Shown here: in pieces, positions 22,621 to 34,876 of the stretch
How the letters are laid out: every line of letters starts with the position of its first letter
Numbering within the stretch: the stretch's first letter is position 1
Origin: Vandiemenella viatica
Taxonomy: Eukaryota; Arthropoda; Insecta; Orthoptera; Morabidae
Length of the DNA: 64,000 nt
Reading direction: 5' to 3'
NCBI GenBank assembly: GCA_031002005.1
Contig: CM061920.1
Span: 118,968,095-119,032,094, forward strand
Notes under the pieces: model-generated
What the model was told of the DNA's origin: nothing
The model's database searches: none
What the model saw: the letters and a program-made list of their open reading frames with translations, nothing else
Position numbers and translations under genes: made by a program

Positions 22621-24386
22621 CAAAGTTTGACTTACTGTTTATACTCATTCGCCTGTGGTGTAATTAGTTCACTCCTGGGCCGCGGTCCACAGATTCAGAT
22701 ACTTTGGTCTAGAGTAAGCTGTGGCGCGGATATAACCTACATAAGGACATGTAATTGCAATTACTGTCTGAACGACCAAAATCAGGGGTTTGTGTTTTAA
22801 AATAATTATATACGAACTGAATCTCGGTATTTAATCAAAGAGTACCGCAGCATATGAGTTATTTCAACTAAATGGCTCGAGAGCAAATCGCGAGTAAACT
22901 GAGGTCTGTTCCCGTTTCAACCTGCTACAGAGTATGTAATGCTTGAACAGGTTTTATTACGACTCAGCAGTATATTTTTCTGATAACTTCTATTAGTTCT
23001 TGTAAGTAATTCATTGTCAGTGGTTATTTCTACAGTGAGTTCGCTGTTAATACCCGAAACCACCCAGCACGTTCGATAACTTCCCCAAATTCTGATAAAG
23101 CAGCAATTCCACTGTATGGCTTATCTCTTAAAATATGTTCGTGGGAGCACGGAATCTTGCTTTCCACTATGTTGCAGAAGATGTGGATTACAATCAATCA
23201 CTCGGCAGAGTTGAGTAATGTTTGCTCCTAGTTTGGGTACCACCAGACTTCAAGTCATTTCGACTTTATGAGTGTAACATTGTTTGAGAGCAAACTTGGA
23301 TTAACACCGTGATGTAAACACAAACTCAGCCACAGACGGTCACATTAAATGTCTGTAAAATTCCAGGTCGGACCAGGACTCGACGAAACAAAGATAATGA
23401 AGGATTATTGAACGTTTCCGTAAATCAGAAATGTACGCACAAAAATGAAATGTTTGGGGTGCTGCACGAAAAGTCGAACGGCCTTTTCGAAAAACACTAG
23501 AGCAGTACTGAAAAGAAAAACATCAAAGAATAAATTAATACTATAGTCTATGGTCCTCAGCTGTAATTTATTATAAATGTAAGGAGTAATGTAAACGAAG
23601 GCTTTAGACTTCCTTCTCCGAAGAATCATCGAGTTGTTTTTATCTTTCAGCTTTTTTCATCAACACACATATACACACTCCGTTCCGAGAATTAAAACGA
23701 ACTGAAAGTCAACTACGTTGACAGTATTATTCACTTAATATCTAAAAAATATCAAAGCGTGAAAAGGGTCACAACAGGGAAAACGTTGCAAATATCAATC
23801 CATTTCTATACCTCCAAACTTGTACAGCAGAAGATTCTTCGGTCAAATCTTCACTTAATGAACAGTATAATCAATCGGCGATGGGTACAAGGTGTGCAAC
23901 ATTGTGAGCTTTCGAATAAAATTTTCCCGGGTAACGAGTCGAGTTAGTCCATCGATAAAACACGACGTGACTAACTCTGCTATTCATATTCCACGCCGAG
24001 AAAACTTTTCAGTCTTACATTGAAAGATTTCGTATGATACAATTTCTTTCTGAGTAACCCGTACACGCAAGTTGTGAGTTTACGCACCGCAGTCAGTCAT
24101 AAACGAAATCAAGAGATCATCATGCTTGATAATTCCCTGCAAAGATCGCTGAGAAACTGTTAGCCGAGTTCAGTCTTTTCTGTCTATTTACGCACTGTTC
24201 CATTTAGCATACGTACGGCTTTAATACTTTCTGAAAAGCGAGAACCAACAACACGCGAGCTCCTTATTTTCAGACCTTGGAGCATCACTCCCAAATAGTA
24301 CGCTGAGCGCGGAAACTATTATGTGAGCCTCTGTCAACAGTGTGTTCCCATCTTACTCTGTCGGCCTACTTTAGGAACTATCGTAC
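22621..24386. other. no identifiable gene
   Basis: Short ORFs only (for example 23405-23629 minus), none with a recognisable domain. The last 100 bases lie in the intron downstream of the exon at 24387-24462 (minus strand). Confidence 0.35.
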
Positions 24387-24462
24387 CTTGAGCGGCCTGG
24401 TGATGGTGACAGTCTCGATGGTCGTCGTCGGCGCCATCTTGCTCTCCGACGGCCGTCGGGAG
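24387..24462 (-). CDS. probable host-gene exon carrying the start codon
   Basis: On the minus strand a pyrimidine-rich tract ending GTGTTTCAG (acceptor, 24463-24465) is followed by 25 bases of GC-rich 5' UTR and then ATG in good context (GCAAGATGGCG; ATG at 24435-24437). The frame gives MAPTTTIETVTITRPLK, 17 codons, ending in AAG at 24387 directly before GTACGA, a good donor, so the intron is phase 0. CpG-rich composition contrasts with the flanks. The Thr/Val-rich start resembles N-termini of insect MARVEL-type membrane proteins, but 17 residues are too few to name the gene. No second exon was found in the window. Confidence 0.6.
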
Positions 24463-25680
24463 CTGAAACACGAAAACAAACAATACTGACAACATACTCG
24501 CCAACATGCATCCTCTGTGTTTTCAGCTGAAATGCGGCCAACAAGAGCCTAGTGCCGGCAAAACGATTAACTACCACACATTGTATTTTCCTCCACCGCA
24601 TCTTACAGTATAAAGAGTTTTAAAACTAATTGCTATTATAAGTTTGTGAAACAAAACTCCTACATGCGTCAAACGATGTCAATTCTTGAATCTTATATAC
24701 GGACACGCGGACTCAGTTTGCTTGCATTATGCAAAGTACAGTTAGATAACATCACAACACCGCGTGCTCGCCACACCAGTTTAACAGCTGTCACATGACA
24801 CGCGAGCAGAGACAACAGCGTGGGAAGTATGATGCAGTGCAAAATTGCAGCATTTTTGTGTAGCGTTTCATCGTTTCGTGAGTGGCAATGATCACGACGT
24901 TGTGTTTCAATTATTGACAACTATGGTGTCCAATTATCAACCCTGTACGCAAACGACGCTCTGTCGCCACACATCTAACCTCTTGGAGACCCTCAAATGG
25001 TGTACAAATTATAAAATATTTATTAACAAATGTCGTCCTCGTGCATTAAGGAAAATTTACCATGGACCCAGATTCGACCACGAAGCTTTGTTTACGCATA
25101 AAGTAATGGGTACCTTCCAGGCCCTAATTCGACAGAGTCCTATTGTTATTTACACATGAGGTAATTGTGGTACAAACTTCTCATATGTTAGGGATTTGAA
25201 ATATTTCATTGTTTTGTCATTTGCTTCGTTTCCTTGTTTATTCCTTCCCTGATTTCTGAGTTCCTCCCTTCTTTCAGCTTTTAATTTTAAAATAGTAGCT
25301 ACTTCCGATCATCCCACTGTGATCCTTCACAAAGAGGGGTGTGAGCACAGTAGCGTAGCTTTCGGAGAGCTAGGCGGTGCCTTGCAGCGCGGCCCCCAAG
25401 CTCAGCTCAGGGGGCCTCCAAGTTCAGTTCGGGGAGCCGCTGCCAGCAAACCTCACAAGACTTGGTAGAGCTTATGGTTTTGTTACATTAGTAAAGTGCT
25501 TTATTCGAGCAGACCGAAGTGTAACACTAGGCAAGATAACTAAAAAAACACACAAACACAAATAAACTTCGCCATGTGCTAACTGATGCAGGCTCGCACC
25601 TATAATCACTCAAATCTAGCCAAAAACACTAAGAAATTCACCACCATACCTTACACAAACACAAATTCATTCACCAAATA
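24463..25680. other. probable intron upstream of the exon; no other exon seen
   Basis: If the exon's acceptor is real, this is the 3' part of a long 5'-UTR intron on the minus strand. The plus-strand ORF at 24845-25159 has no recognisable motif. The GC-rich patch at 25370-25450 is not explained. Confidence 0.3.
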
Positions 25681-25694
25681 ACATAGCCTCTATT

Positions 25695-25952
25695 ACAAAA
25701 AATCTTCACAGGTTTGCAGCCGGATTTTATTATAAGATGACAAGCTTTCGGCCACTATCTCAGTAGCCATCTTCAGGTCGATAACAGTAGCGGCGATCTT
25801 GCGTTTACGAAAGCCAAGCGTTTACTGGTGTCGCCTACTGTGGCCTGTGTGGCTACTGAGATAGTGGCCGAAAGCTTGTCATCTTATAATAAAATCCGGC
25901 TGCAAACCTGTGAAGATTTTTTGTCATTCATTCGCCGGGAAAGTCTGCATTC
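25695..25952 (+). mobile_element. hairpin element, copy 3, perfect 74-bp arms and 14-bp target duplication
   Basis: Bases 25695-25768 and 25851-25924 are exact inverted copies (74 bp; landmarks AAGCTTTCGGCCACTATCTC and its complement). An 82-base spacer separates them. After the right arm come 28 bases ending with the family terminus TTCGCCGGGAAAGTCTGCAT. The element is bounded by the direct repeat ACATAGCCTCTATT (25681-25694 and 25953-25966), a perfect 14-bp target duplication that also fixes both element ends. No coding capacity. Exact arms suggest recent insertion or gene conversion. Confidence 0.85.
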
Positions 25953-26239
25953 ACATATAGCCTCTATTGGCTCACATACTCTTAAGCATAAGGTAAGACA
26001 CTAATTCGCCAACTAAGTCACACACGTACTAACAAACTCACTGAACTACACATATTCAGAATCTCTCTCGACCTCACATCCACACATACGTGGTACTCGC
26101 ATCCAACCATCGCCCACATAGGCAATTACACCAGCTATGATTCTATCCCATTCATTACACCCACACGCAGAAAAAGACACTAGCAACCAGCCACACGAAA
26201 CCACCAACCAACTCACAACACACGCGCACATCACCATTA

Positions 26240-28560
26240 CATTTAATTTAATTGCAATGGAGCGCACGCTCCGCCGGTGGCAATTTCCCTACACACCCAT
26301 TTTCCATTCTCTTGTATCCGCCTATTTTTGCTCTCCTACGAATTTCAACTTCTTGTTGTCTCTGCCATTTTTTCCACTTTCATGCACCTCTTATTTATTC
26401 TTCCACCAATATCTTTCCACGCCTCTTCACGCTCCCTCCACTATCTTCATTCTGCTATTGTCCTTCAATGAATACCATTTCCACTCCTTTATCATACCAA
26501 TTACTGATTGTGTTCTTCAGTAACTTCCAGAGACAAATCTAGTAGCCTTTCTTTGCGCCCCTACAATTCCTATATCTGATACCCAAAACGTGGCTCCCAT
26601 ATTGCACCACTATATTCAAGCAATGGTCTGACCAAAGTTTTGTAATCCAATTCCCTCACTTCATGGTACATCCTATATATATATCTCTCTCTCTCTCGAA
26701 TAAGTGAAGGATTTCCTACCACCTTACAAATTTGTCTTGGCCTGATGAGTTAATTATCAAATATTGTGCCAAGCTATTTAATTTAAATTCTTCAACAAGC
26801 ACCCTACCCTATATTCATACTCAACCTTTAATTTTTTTCTGTGTACCAAATAAGCCGACTCTTCTTTCCATTTATCTTCATCCCATGTTGGCCTACCCAG
26901 CCATATATCCTGTCCAGGTTACACAGCAGCTGTCCACAAACTTCTCCCATTTTGATTCCATTATAAAACAATAAGTCATCTGCAAACAGCCTAACTTCTG
27001 AACCAATAAAATCGTTGATTACAATAATTAAAAACAAACGGTCCTATTACATTAGCCCGTGGCACTCCATTCTTACTTCCACTTCTTTTGAAATTACATT
27101 TCCTACACCAACTATGTTTCCTACCTTTTAAGAACTCTTCTACCCATCACATAACTTTTCATCCACTCCAGAAGGTTTACCTTATTAAACACCATTTTGT
27201 AGCTCACTCTCTCAAAACCCTTTGAATGACCTAATGCTACACTATCACTTACGCCTCCCTTGTCCATTCCAGCCGAAATGTATTTCAGATAGTCCACTAA
27301 CTGAGATTGACATGAATATCCTTGCCTAAAACCATGTTGTCGATTTGAAAACCAGTTTCGTTCCTCACAGACATTTCCGATGTGACTGAATATCAATTTA
27401 CCCATTAATTAAACTATCACTGATGTCAAACTAACCGGCCTTTAATTTTCGACCATATTTTTAGGAACGGTGTTATTATCGCACTTTCCAGACCTCTGGT
27501 AAGCAACAAGTATTCACATATAAATAACACTTCATGATATGGTATAAGTTTTTTTTAGCTTCCTTAGCTCCTTCATAATACCACCAGGATAAATTTCAAA
27601 TATTTTAGACTGCTCATTTGTAATTGTGCAAACAAACACATTCTCCGAATTACACCCTCCCATTCCTGAAGCATACTCACTAAAACAGTTACTTAAATTC
27701 TCTGCCTTTTTCAAATCCTCAATAATTTCTTCTCCATCCTTATCTATAACTGTCACAACATCCTTCCTTCTCCTCAGTTTTCTAACATAGCCATAGAAAT
27801 TTCTAGATGCATAAGTCAACAGCCTCCTGCAAATCCATCTTTAACCTCCTTCTTTGCTATTCCTTGTTTAATTTTTTCATGTAAACCATACTGCATTCTT
27901 GTGTTTTAACTTTGCTATGTTCACTTCTCAACAACTTCTTTAACCACCTCATCTCCCTATTTAGTATGCAGGTTCTGTACTTTTCTTTAATTTCTGTTTT
28001 TGAACAAATCTTTTATTACTATTACTATTTTATTACTATCTCCTTGAACTCGACTCCACTTGCCTTTCTTCTATTTGCTGAAAGTTTCCTTGAATTACAT
28101 CTTCAATTCTAAAAATTGTGCCTTTTCACAATTGTGGCTATTTCCCCCTTCAATTTTGGGCACTGGTTTACTGAACGTTCTAATATCAAAGAGAATTGCT
28201 TCATGATCACTTATTCTTTCAGTTACTTGACACCTCTAAAGGTTATCATCGGGCTTTATTAGGAAGATATCCGACATGTTACGCCCTCTTGCGTTCTGCT
28301 CTACCACTTGTGTAGAGACTCCTCTCCTAAGTAAGGTATTTGCAAATCACTATTCCCTTGTGTTATTAATCTTATTTCCTAAACAAGTGACACCTGGTAA
28401 ATTTAAATTCCCACCAATAATGACAATTCTACACTCATTTCTGAACTCAGAGCATGAATTTAGTTTCTCCCCAAGAGTTATCTTCACAATTCATTCTTCC
28501 GCAATGATATGCAGCCAACACCCTAATTTTTTCTTTTTTTATCACATCATAAATCCGCCC
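26240..28560 (-). pseudogene. decayed LINE (endonuclease-RT) of CR1/Jockey type
   Basis: Read on the minus strand from 28560 down: IRVLAAYHCGRMN; IIGGNLNLPGV (28383-28425), matching the APE endonuclease GGDFN box with D changed to N; RISDHEAILFDI near 28190-28215, matching the SDH catalytic motif; then a linker (NFYGYVRKLRRRKDVV, 27532-27819); RT motifs at 27121-27405 (WFSNRQHGFRQGYSCQSQL) and 26828-27037 (VRLFADDLLFYN, the F/YADD box intact; MKINGKKS). The 3' UTR ends near 26250 with the GGAGCG..CGCTCC hairpin and ATTGCAATTAAATTAAAT. Many frameshifts and stops make it dead. An intact relative would reverse-transcribe its own RNA at a nicked target. Confidence 0.85.
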
Positions 28561-28593
28561 AAAGTATTTTTTTTTTCAATCGTGGGTCTATAC

Positions 28594-28999
28594 CAGGGGT
28601 GGTCAACCCAAATGATCTTGCGGGCCACTTTGGAAATTGCATCATAACATCGAGGGCCGTATATAAAATTATACATCCCATATAAGATTTAGACCTACTA
28701 TATACATTTTTTTGTAGTAAAAAATTGAAACATAATGAGTCATTATTATTGTGTTTACTACTATTCTTGTATGTAAACATAAATAATATAATAATAATGA
28801 TACTAAACGTACATTTTAAAGAAATATGTTACACTGAAAATTATATATAAAAATATAAATAAAATAAATCTTGAAAATATGGATGTACAAATAATGTATT
28901 TTTTTAATATATTGGTTTTCCAGGTTACACATATTTACATATATTTTGAAAAAGTGTGATGAATCTCACGCGCCGGGAAAACACTCCTGGCCACCCCTG
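28594..28999. mobile_element. hAT-type MITE, CAGGGGTGG family
   Basis: Termini CAGGGGTGGTCAACC at left and GGCCACCCCTG at right are inverted copies. Flanking 8-mers GTCTATAC (28586-28593) and GTCCATGC (29000-29007) match at 6 of 8 positions, consistent with a decayed hAT target duplication. The 406-bp interior is AT-rich and non-coding. Confidence 0.8.
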
Positions 29000-29007
29000 G
29001 TCCATGC

Positions 29008-30237
29008 GATGAGTATCCCTTTGGTCACCTGTCTATATCGCCTCACCTGCTGCCCCTAACCTAAAGAAAAGGTACAGTCCTAACACTATCATCACTGAAA
29101 GTGGGCTTCCTCACAGCTTTAACTAACAACTCAGAAAGTACCCTCTAGCTCCTATTTAGCTGTAGGACATGCCCAGTGAAACTTCACATACCAATCGTTT
29201 CAATAGTGCAAAACGTGTACTATAAAGTACACTGCGAAATAATTCATTCCCTGAGTAACTTAATTTTTCTGATTAGAATTTAGCACGTATAAAATTTTGT
29301 TTTTCGTTAATTTCTTCGTTTTATAGTGTCAACTGTGAACTTTTGTGTCCCTACCGTCGTAATCAAACATATTTCAGTGTCACGCCAAAAAAGTGACATT
29401 CAACAGAGTTAAAAAGGTTCACCGTTACTGTAAGGTCTTATGATAGAATCAAATTCCTCCACACATGTACGCACAGCGATATGTAAATACTTGGAATTCA
29501 ACGCCAATGAAAACGTATTTGTTTTGCACTAATTATTACATGTGTTTGCATTTTGGTTTTAGGGAGTTTTCTTTTTTTGACTCATCAAACCGTTGTTCCT
29601 GCTACAGTGAATTGTGCTTTCATCACTAAGTCTCGTATTGAAGTGGATAACACATTCAAAGTCTAAGTCACCCTGGAAGCGCATCCTTTACCAGCCACCA
29701 TCGAATTTTTCCTGTCCTCCCAGTCTTTCTAGTTGAAACAGAAAAGTTAATATAAAGGAATTCAATATTTTATTATTGGTGTTCGCAATAAGAGCGTTAA
29801 CCGGCCTTAATCCATCCATTTTTTTCACGTCAACAATAAGGAATCCAAATTTTACTATTTTAAACCAAATAGGTTATAATAAACGGATGGCGTCAAATAA
29901 TTAGTTACAAAATTCTGTTATGTTATTTGATCACAAAAAAATCTAAATTCGATGAACCGGTGGTATATAAATAATTGTCATCTAAGTGCCTGCCAGTTAA
30001 CCGGAACAGCCCCATTGCCTTAGGCCAAGTTCTCTCCTCGTTGAAGACATTGGACAAGCGGTAAGTCACTCTGTGTACGAGGTTAATGACAATTTCACCT
30101 ATTGTTACACTTTTTAATGTTTGCAACATCATAACAGACAGAACAATTTTACTATAATGATAACTGGCTTATTATTATTAGAATAAAACACGAGATTTAT
30201 AAGTGTCACATTTTTGTCAAGATTCAATCCATATTCC
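29008..30237. other. no identifiable gene
   Basis: The first part may continue the 5' region of the LINE at 26-28.5 kb but no motif could be read. The rest is AT-rich and featureless. Confidence 0.35.
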
Positions 30238-30239
30238 AC

Positions 30240-30246
<7 letters not shown>

Positions 30247-30284
<38 letters not shown>

Positions 30285-30516
30285 TAACAGTTTAACGTCC
30301 CTTTATAACAACGTGGTCTTTAGAGACGGGAAAGGATGGGGGCAAGGAATGGGAAGGAATTCGGCCATGGCCTTTTGAAGGAAACATCCCGGCATTCACC
30401 TGGAGTGATTTGGGGAAACCATGGAAAACCCAAATCTGGATGCCCGGACGGGGATTCGAACCGCCGTCCTCCCGAATGCGAGGCCAGAACGCTATCCGTT
30501 ACACCACCACGCTCGT
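30247..30516 (-). mobile_element. SINE family 1, near-complete copy with T42 tail
   Basis: The tRNA-like head reads on the minus strand from 30516: GGTGGTGTAACGGATAGCG (A-box), then the B-box GGTTCGAATCCCC near 30455. The body carries GGAATTCGGCCATGGCC and GGAAACATCCCGGCATTCAC, and the poly(A) tail is the 37-bp-plus T run at 30247-30283. The direct repeat ACCAATTTT (30238-30246 and 30517-30525) is its target duplication. Probably transcribed by Pol III from the internal A and B boxes and mobilised by a LINE. Confidence 0.85.
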
Positions 30517-30525
30517 ACCAATTTT

Positions 30526-32704
30526 GTGCTGATACACGTATACAGTTATCTTCTTTAATTTACAGTTGCTGTAACTCCTAATTTACTTTATCAGTGAAAG
30601 CACATTTGCTTTGGCTTTGAAGTCATGGAATCAATCGCAGTAGGGTACAAATACATTCTATGTTGCTATGGTTCTAAAGCGATAGAGAAATGCTCACACA
30701 TAGCTATAAACTTTAATATCTTTCCTGTGTTTGTTTCTGAACAACTTTATTAAGCATTCCTCAAACATGTGTACGGAGAAAACAGAAATGACTTACAGAA
30801 TACAGTAAAATCAAATGCCCATTTTTTGTTGTTGGTGGGATACAGAATTTTGTAAGCAGTTGCATGATACCTTCCGTTTATTATAACTGCCCCAGTTTTG
30901 GTTCCAAATTACGATTTATAATAGTAATTTGGTACTGAATGGCTGTCATTAGAAGAATGAGGTACTCAATACCAAGTAACACTTCTTCATTGCGAAGACA
31001 AATGAAATACTGAATTCGTTTCTGTTATTGTTGCTGTGGCTTTAGGGCACGTCGACAGCGAGGTCATTTAGCACTACAATAACCAGCACTGAATTCGGAT
31101 ATACTTTTTCGTAATAAGTACGAAGACTAAAGTGAGGTGCTACGCACACAAAATGACACCCCAAATAATCAAGTCAACACAATTCGCAGACACGAAGTCA
31201 CTTACTCACCTTACAATGGCTACCTTTTGTATACAGAATGTGAACGTGTAAGATAAACTCCAACATCCAAGCAGTGGCTGGAAACAGATCGAAACCAAGA
31301 CACCGACAATTCCCTGAAGAAATTAACTTCCAGATACCAACGGAAACTAGGGTTATGTGCTACACAAGGAAGACACTGGGCATTAATAAGTGCTGCTATA
31401 GTGGTGACTACTTACGTAAACAACAGTGTGTAGTGACGGCTTTGTAGAAGAACAGGGAATATGTTACTTCAGCCGATCACTCCGTGCTGCTGTTAAAGAA
31501 CAACTGATCCCCGCCGGTGACTTGTATGATAAGATACCTGCAGGAATCTAGCACCGTGTTTGGAAGCAGATAAGGTGTCAGGCCGGCTATTAAGAGCATG
31601 AAAACACGGAACTAGCTCTCCATACTGCTTACTAGAAACACGGAACCTATAAGGCAGCTCGTTATGTGGTTGGGAACGAAGTCAGGAATTTGGTTTCGAA
31701 TTAATTTATTTATCTGCATTGAATAACTATTTATGAGTAATATCAGAAAATTAATTTATTTCTCAGGGATTTTTATTTTTCACAGGGTCAACAAATTAGA
31801 AGTACATATTCTGAGAACAGATAAAATAAAAGATCACCGAATAAGAACGAGAGGTAGGCGCAGAGGGGCACTGGGTTTCATGGGTTTTGAGTTGAGGCCA
31901 AGGTCTTTAATAACTACGAGTAAAAATTTATTTAGTAGGCAGGATGACAAGAGCGAATGCTTTTTTTTATGTAATTTCTGCAATATTAGACCCTCTTTCC
32001 TATTAAACACTATTAGATTATTTAGAATCTCGATAGCTTACTTATATCGAGCAACCCACGCTAAGTCAGAATTGTGTCCCAAATTTTCTGAAAAAAAAGA
32101 AGAAGATGGCTATCGCCTCTTTTCTCCTCTAGCCCCCAAATCTTACTGGGCAGCAGAAGCTCCCTTTCCTAACTAGAAAATCTACCTTTCGTCCAATCCA
32201 ATAGCTTTCACAGAATAATCGTAACATTCAACGGTTAGATAGATTAAACGTGACACAATTATATTCCAGTCGGTAAGGTTTAATGGCTTTATACGAAAGC
32301 TTTTGTACAAAACTTGATTTCATTGTATAAACATTCAAACCTGATAGTCCGCGCAACGGAAAAAAACTAATCCTTCCCTCCAACACACATTTCCATATCT
32401 CATTTCACATCAACTGTACAGAATTTACATGAAATACACCAGAGAAAAACATGTAAACACTTTTATGCAAACAGTTTACACTTTTATCTTTCAGTATCAT
32501 AGTACTAAACGTTTGATAGACACTTCATTCCTTACAATCAGTTCAATTATTTATATATCGCAGGACTTTAAAACTGATTGATATTATAAATGAGCTCTAT
32601 TACTATTTTACTTAAAACATTTTTGATGTGTGGCTAACTACAAGACGCGCTAAAGCATCTTTCACAATGCTTTCCTGAACTGATCTCATATATGTTGGGC
32701 TGCT
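30526..32704. other. no confirmed gene; SINE 1 scrap at 31035-31076
   Basis: The stretch TGGCTTTAGGGCACGTCGAC plus AGCGAGGTCATTTAG near 31038-31076 is a fragment of the SINE family 1 3' end. The longest ORF of the window (147 codons, 31733-32176 plus) has no recognisable domain, mixed low-complexity composition and AT-rich surroundings; it could be chance. Confidence 0.35.
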
Positions 32705-33525
32705 TCTACCTTTTATATCTTGTATATAAAAAGGAATGTATGTTTGTCTTCTATGCGTTCCTAAATCATTCATCCGATTACGATGAAGTTTTGGTGAGTT
32801 AGTGTGTGCACGCGTGCATAGGTTTCAGACAGAAAAAAAAGTCACCATTTCTTCCCCTTTACAACCATTAATTTTAAAAGAACCAACATTTTTTATCCCA
32901 TTTCGATGGAACTTTGCACACATATACTTTAAAATAGACTAAATTTGGCTTTCAGAAACTCCACCCCTCTCCCCTTTTCCACCCTCTTAATTTTTATAAA
33001 CGCTCTTCAACATACCCAAAGATTTTTATCAGATTTCAATGGTCCTTTGCACACGTATACTTTAAAACAAATAGAAAAATACTGTCAACATTTGGTTTGC
33101 GAAAACCCAACCTCTCTTCCCCTTTCCACCCCCTTAATTTTTGTCAATATTCTTTACACATGCCACAGTTTTTATCCAATATCGACGGAACTTTGCACAG
33201 GTATTCTTTAAAACTAACAGGAAAATAATGTCTACATTTGGTTTTCAGAAACCCTACCCCTTTCCGCACCCTTATTTTTGTAAATGTTCTTTGGAGATTG
33301 CCACCGGAACGGGTGCTCCATTGCAATTTTATCAATTATTATTATTATTATATACCCACAGATTTCATCCGATTCCAATGGTCCTTTGCACACGTATACA
33401 TTAAAACAAACAGAAAAATACTTTATAAATTTGATTTTCAGAAACCCAACCCCTTTCACTCTTTCCACGCCATTAATTTTTGTGAATGTTCTTTATGCAA
33501 AGCTACAGTTTCTATCCTATTTTGA
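32705..33525. repeat. tandem array of ~143-bp units
   Basis: After a leader (TTGTATATAAAAAGGAATGT) the unit recurs: TTT.AT(C/T)(C/A)(G/A)ATTTC.ATGG, CTTTGCACACGTATACTTTA, a TT(T/G)G.TTTCAGAAACCC block, CCC.TTTCCACCC, TTAATTTTTGT. Anchors at the TTTGG/TTTGA.TTTCAGAAA block lie near 32945, 33090, 33233 and 33427; the last spacing is longer by about 56 bases, explained by the LINE 3' end at 33299-33352. ORFs across the array in several frames are products of the repeat. Confidence 0.8.
33299..33352 (+). mobile_element. short LINE 3'-end insertion within the tandem array
   Basis: ATTGCCACCGGAACGGGTGC followed by TCCATTGCAATTTTATCAAT and an (ATT)n tail is the 3' terminus of the LINE at 26-28.5 kb (there GCCACCGGCGGAGCG.. 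on the minus strand). It breaks an array unit between TTGTAAATGTTCTTT and CCACAGATTTCATCC and accounts exactly for the unit's extra length. Extreme 5' truncation. Confidence 0.65.
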
Positions 33526-34868
33526 ACTTCCATATCCACCTGCCGAACAACGTTGGGTACTCGGGCACTGTGCTTATCAAATAACCCAAAGTACCAGAAT
33601 AAACTTTTCCAATTTTAATATAATGGATAAAAGCAAGCATATATATATTTATTTAAATGGTAAATAAATATTGCATAACATGAAGGGAAACTATAAAAAA
33701 AAAACTCCATGAAATGTTGTACGTAGTATCTACTATTACAAACATTTTAAAATAAATCTTTCAAAACTCACCACCAAGACAAAAAATCACCGACAGTGCT
33801 TACCTTTGGGTGTGAAGGTAGGTGGGTCTGTTGAGCGAAGCAATCTTGGCTGCTTATGTTCACCAGCTGCACGAGGTCCCATGCAACAAACGCAGGCAGT
33901 TAGTTTGTTAAGCACACACACACACACAACGTGGGAACCCTCTCACTGTTAGGCGGAGGAGTTCCCTGTTAAGGTTAGCTAACATCGTAGTAAAACTTTA
34001 GTTTATAAGAATGTTAAAATTAAGGTATGCTTTGAAACTATAACACTACCTCGTAAAAAATGTTACGTAGGAAAAGGCAAACAAAATTTCCTTTTATGTG
34101 GTTAATAGGAGTGTAACTCTCCCTACATGGTGCAGTGTACAATATTTCGAAGGGTAGTGGAAAAAAACCCTGATAAAAACTACCCTGCTAATTCCAGATT
34201 ATAATTAAATTTAACACGCGTATCAACTTATTGCCAGGGAAAGGCCAATTAAAGAAAGAGCAAAACTGCTCGAAGGGTAGATCAGTATGAAACCGTCTGC
34301 TTAATATCACTCAGTAGTTTGTGGATCGAGGCAAAACGTAAGCAATCGTCTACAACACCATCTTAAAACTATTTCAAACAGGCTTGTCATGGGTCTGCTC
34401 TAGATAATTACCTGAAACGCTGTCTCGCACATTGGTCTTCGTCATATCAAAGCAGTCTATAAAAGACATTGAATTTAGGAATAAATACTTCAACTGTAGG
34501 ATCGTTGTCACATATTAGTGTGAGCCCGTGAGAGTGTTTGGGTATCGTCACGAGTCTAGAATAGTTACCTTTTTTAGGGTCAGAGGTCATGACCACTTGA
34601 CCCGATTTGGCTGAAGAGCGAATTGGAAATAAACGTGGCACTGAGGATTCGCACTGCAAAAAAAACTGAAGAATTTCTGGTGAATTTGAAAGGACTACAA
34701 AGTAATAAAGATAGATTTTGCATAGCCAGAGACTACTGCACTATATACGTAGTAAAGGGGAAAAGTGATGACCACCTGATGCAAGCTTGCTGAAATGTGA
34801 ATGCGTATTTCACGTCAAGCGTTCACTCTGGAAAGCTTTTAATTTCTGTGGAGTATGAGGGGAGTTAG
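33526..34868. other. no identifiable gene
   Basis: Contains a (CA)n run at 33918-33938 and AT-rich unique sequence. ORF 34447-34659 (minus) has no recognisable motif. Confidence 0.4.
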
Positions 34869-34876
34869 ACAGCGTT

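Noticed and set aside
26137..26542. Overlapping plus-strand ORFs of 64-128 codons
   Set aside because: They are antisense to the LINE 3' UTR, pyrimidine-rich and open in two frames at once.
31733..32176. Longest ORF in the window, 147 codons
   Set aside because: No recognisable motif, no splice or promoter context, AT-rich composition; length is within what chance and low stop density can give in 64 kb.
32880..33525. Possible CRISPR array or gene family from regularly spaced repeats
   Set aside because: Units are ~143-bp diverged tandem repeats in eukaryotic DNA, without the short repeat/unique spacer pattern.
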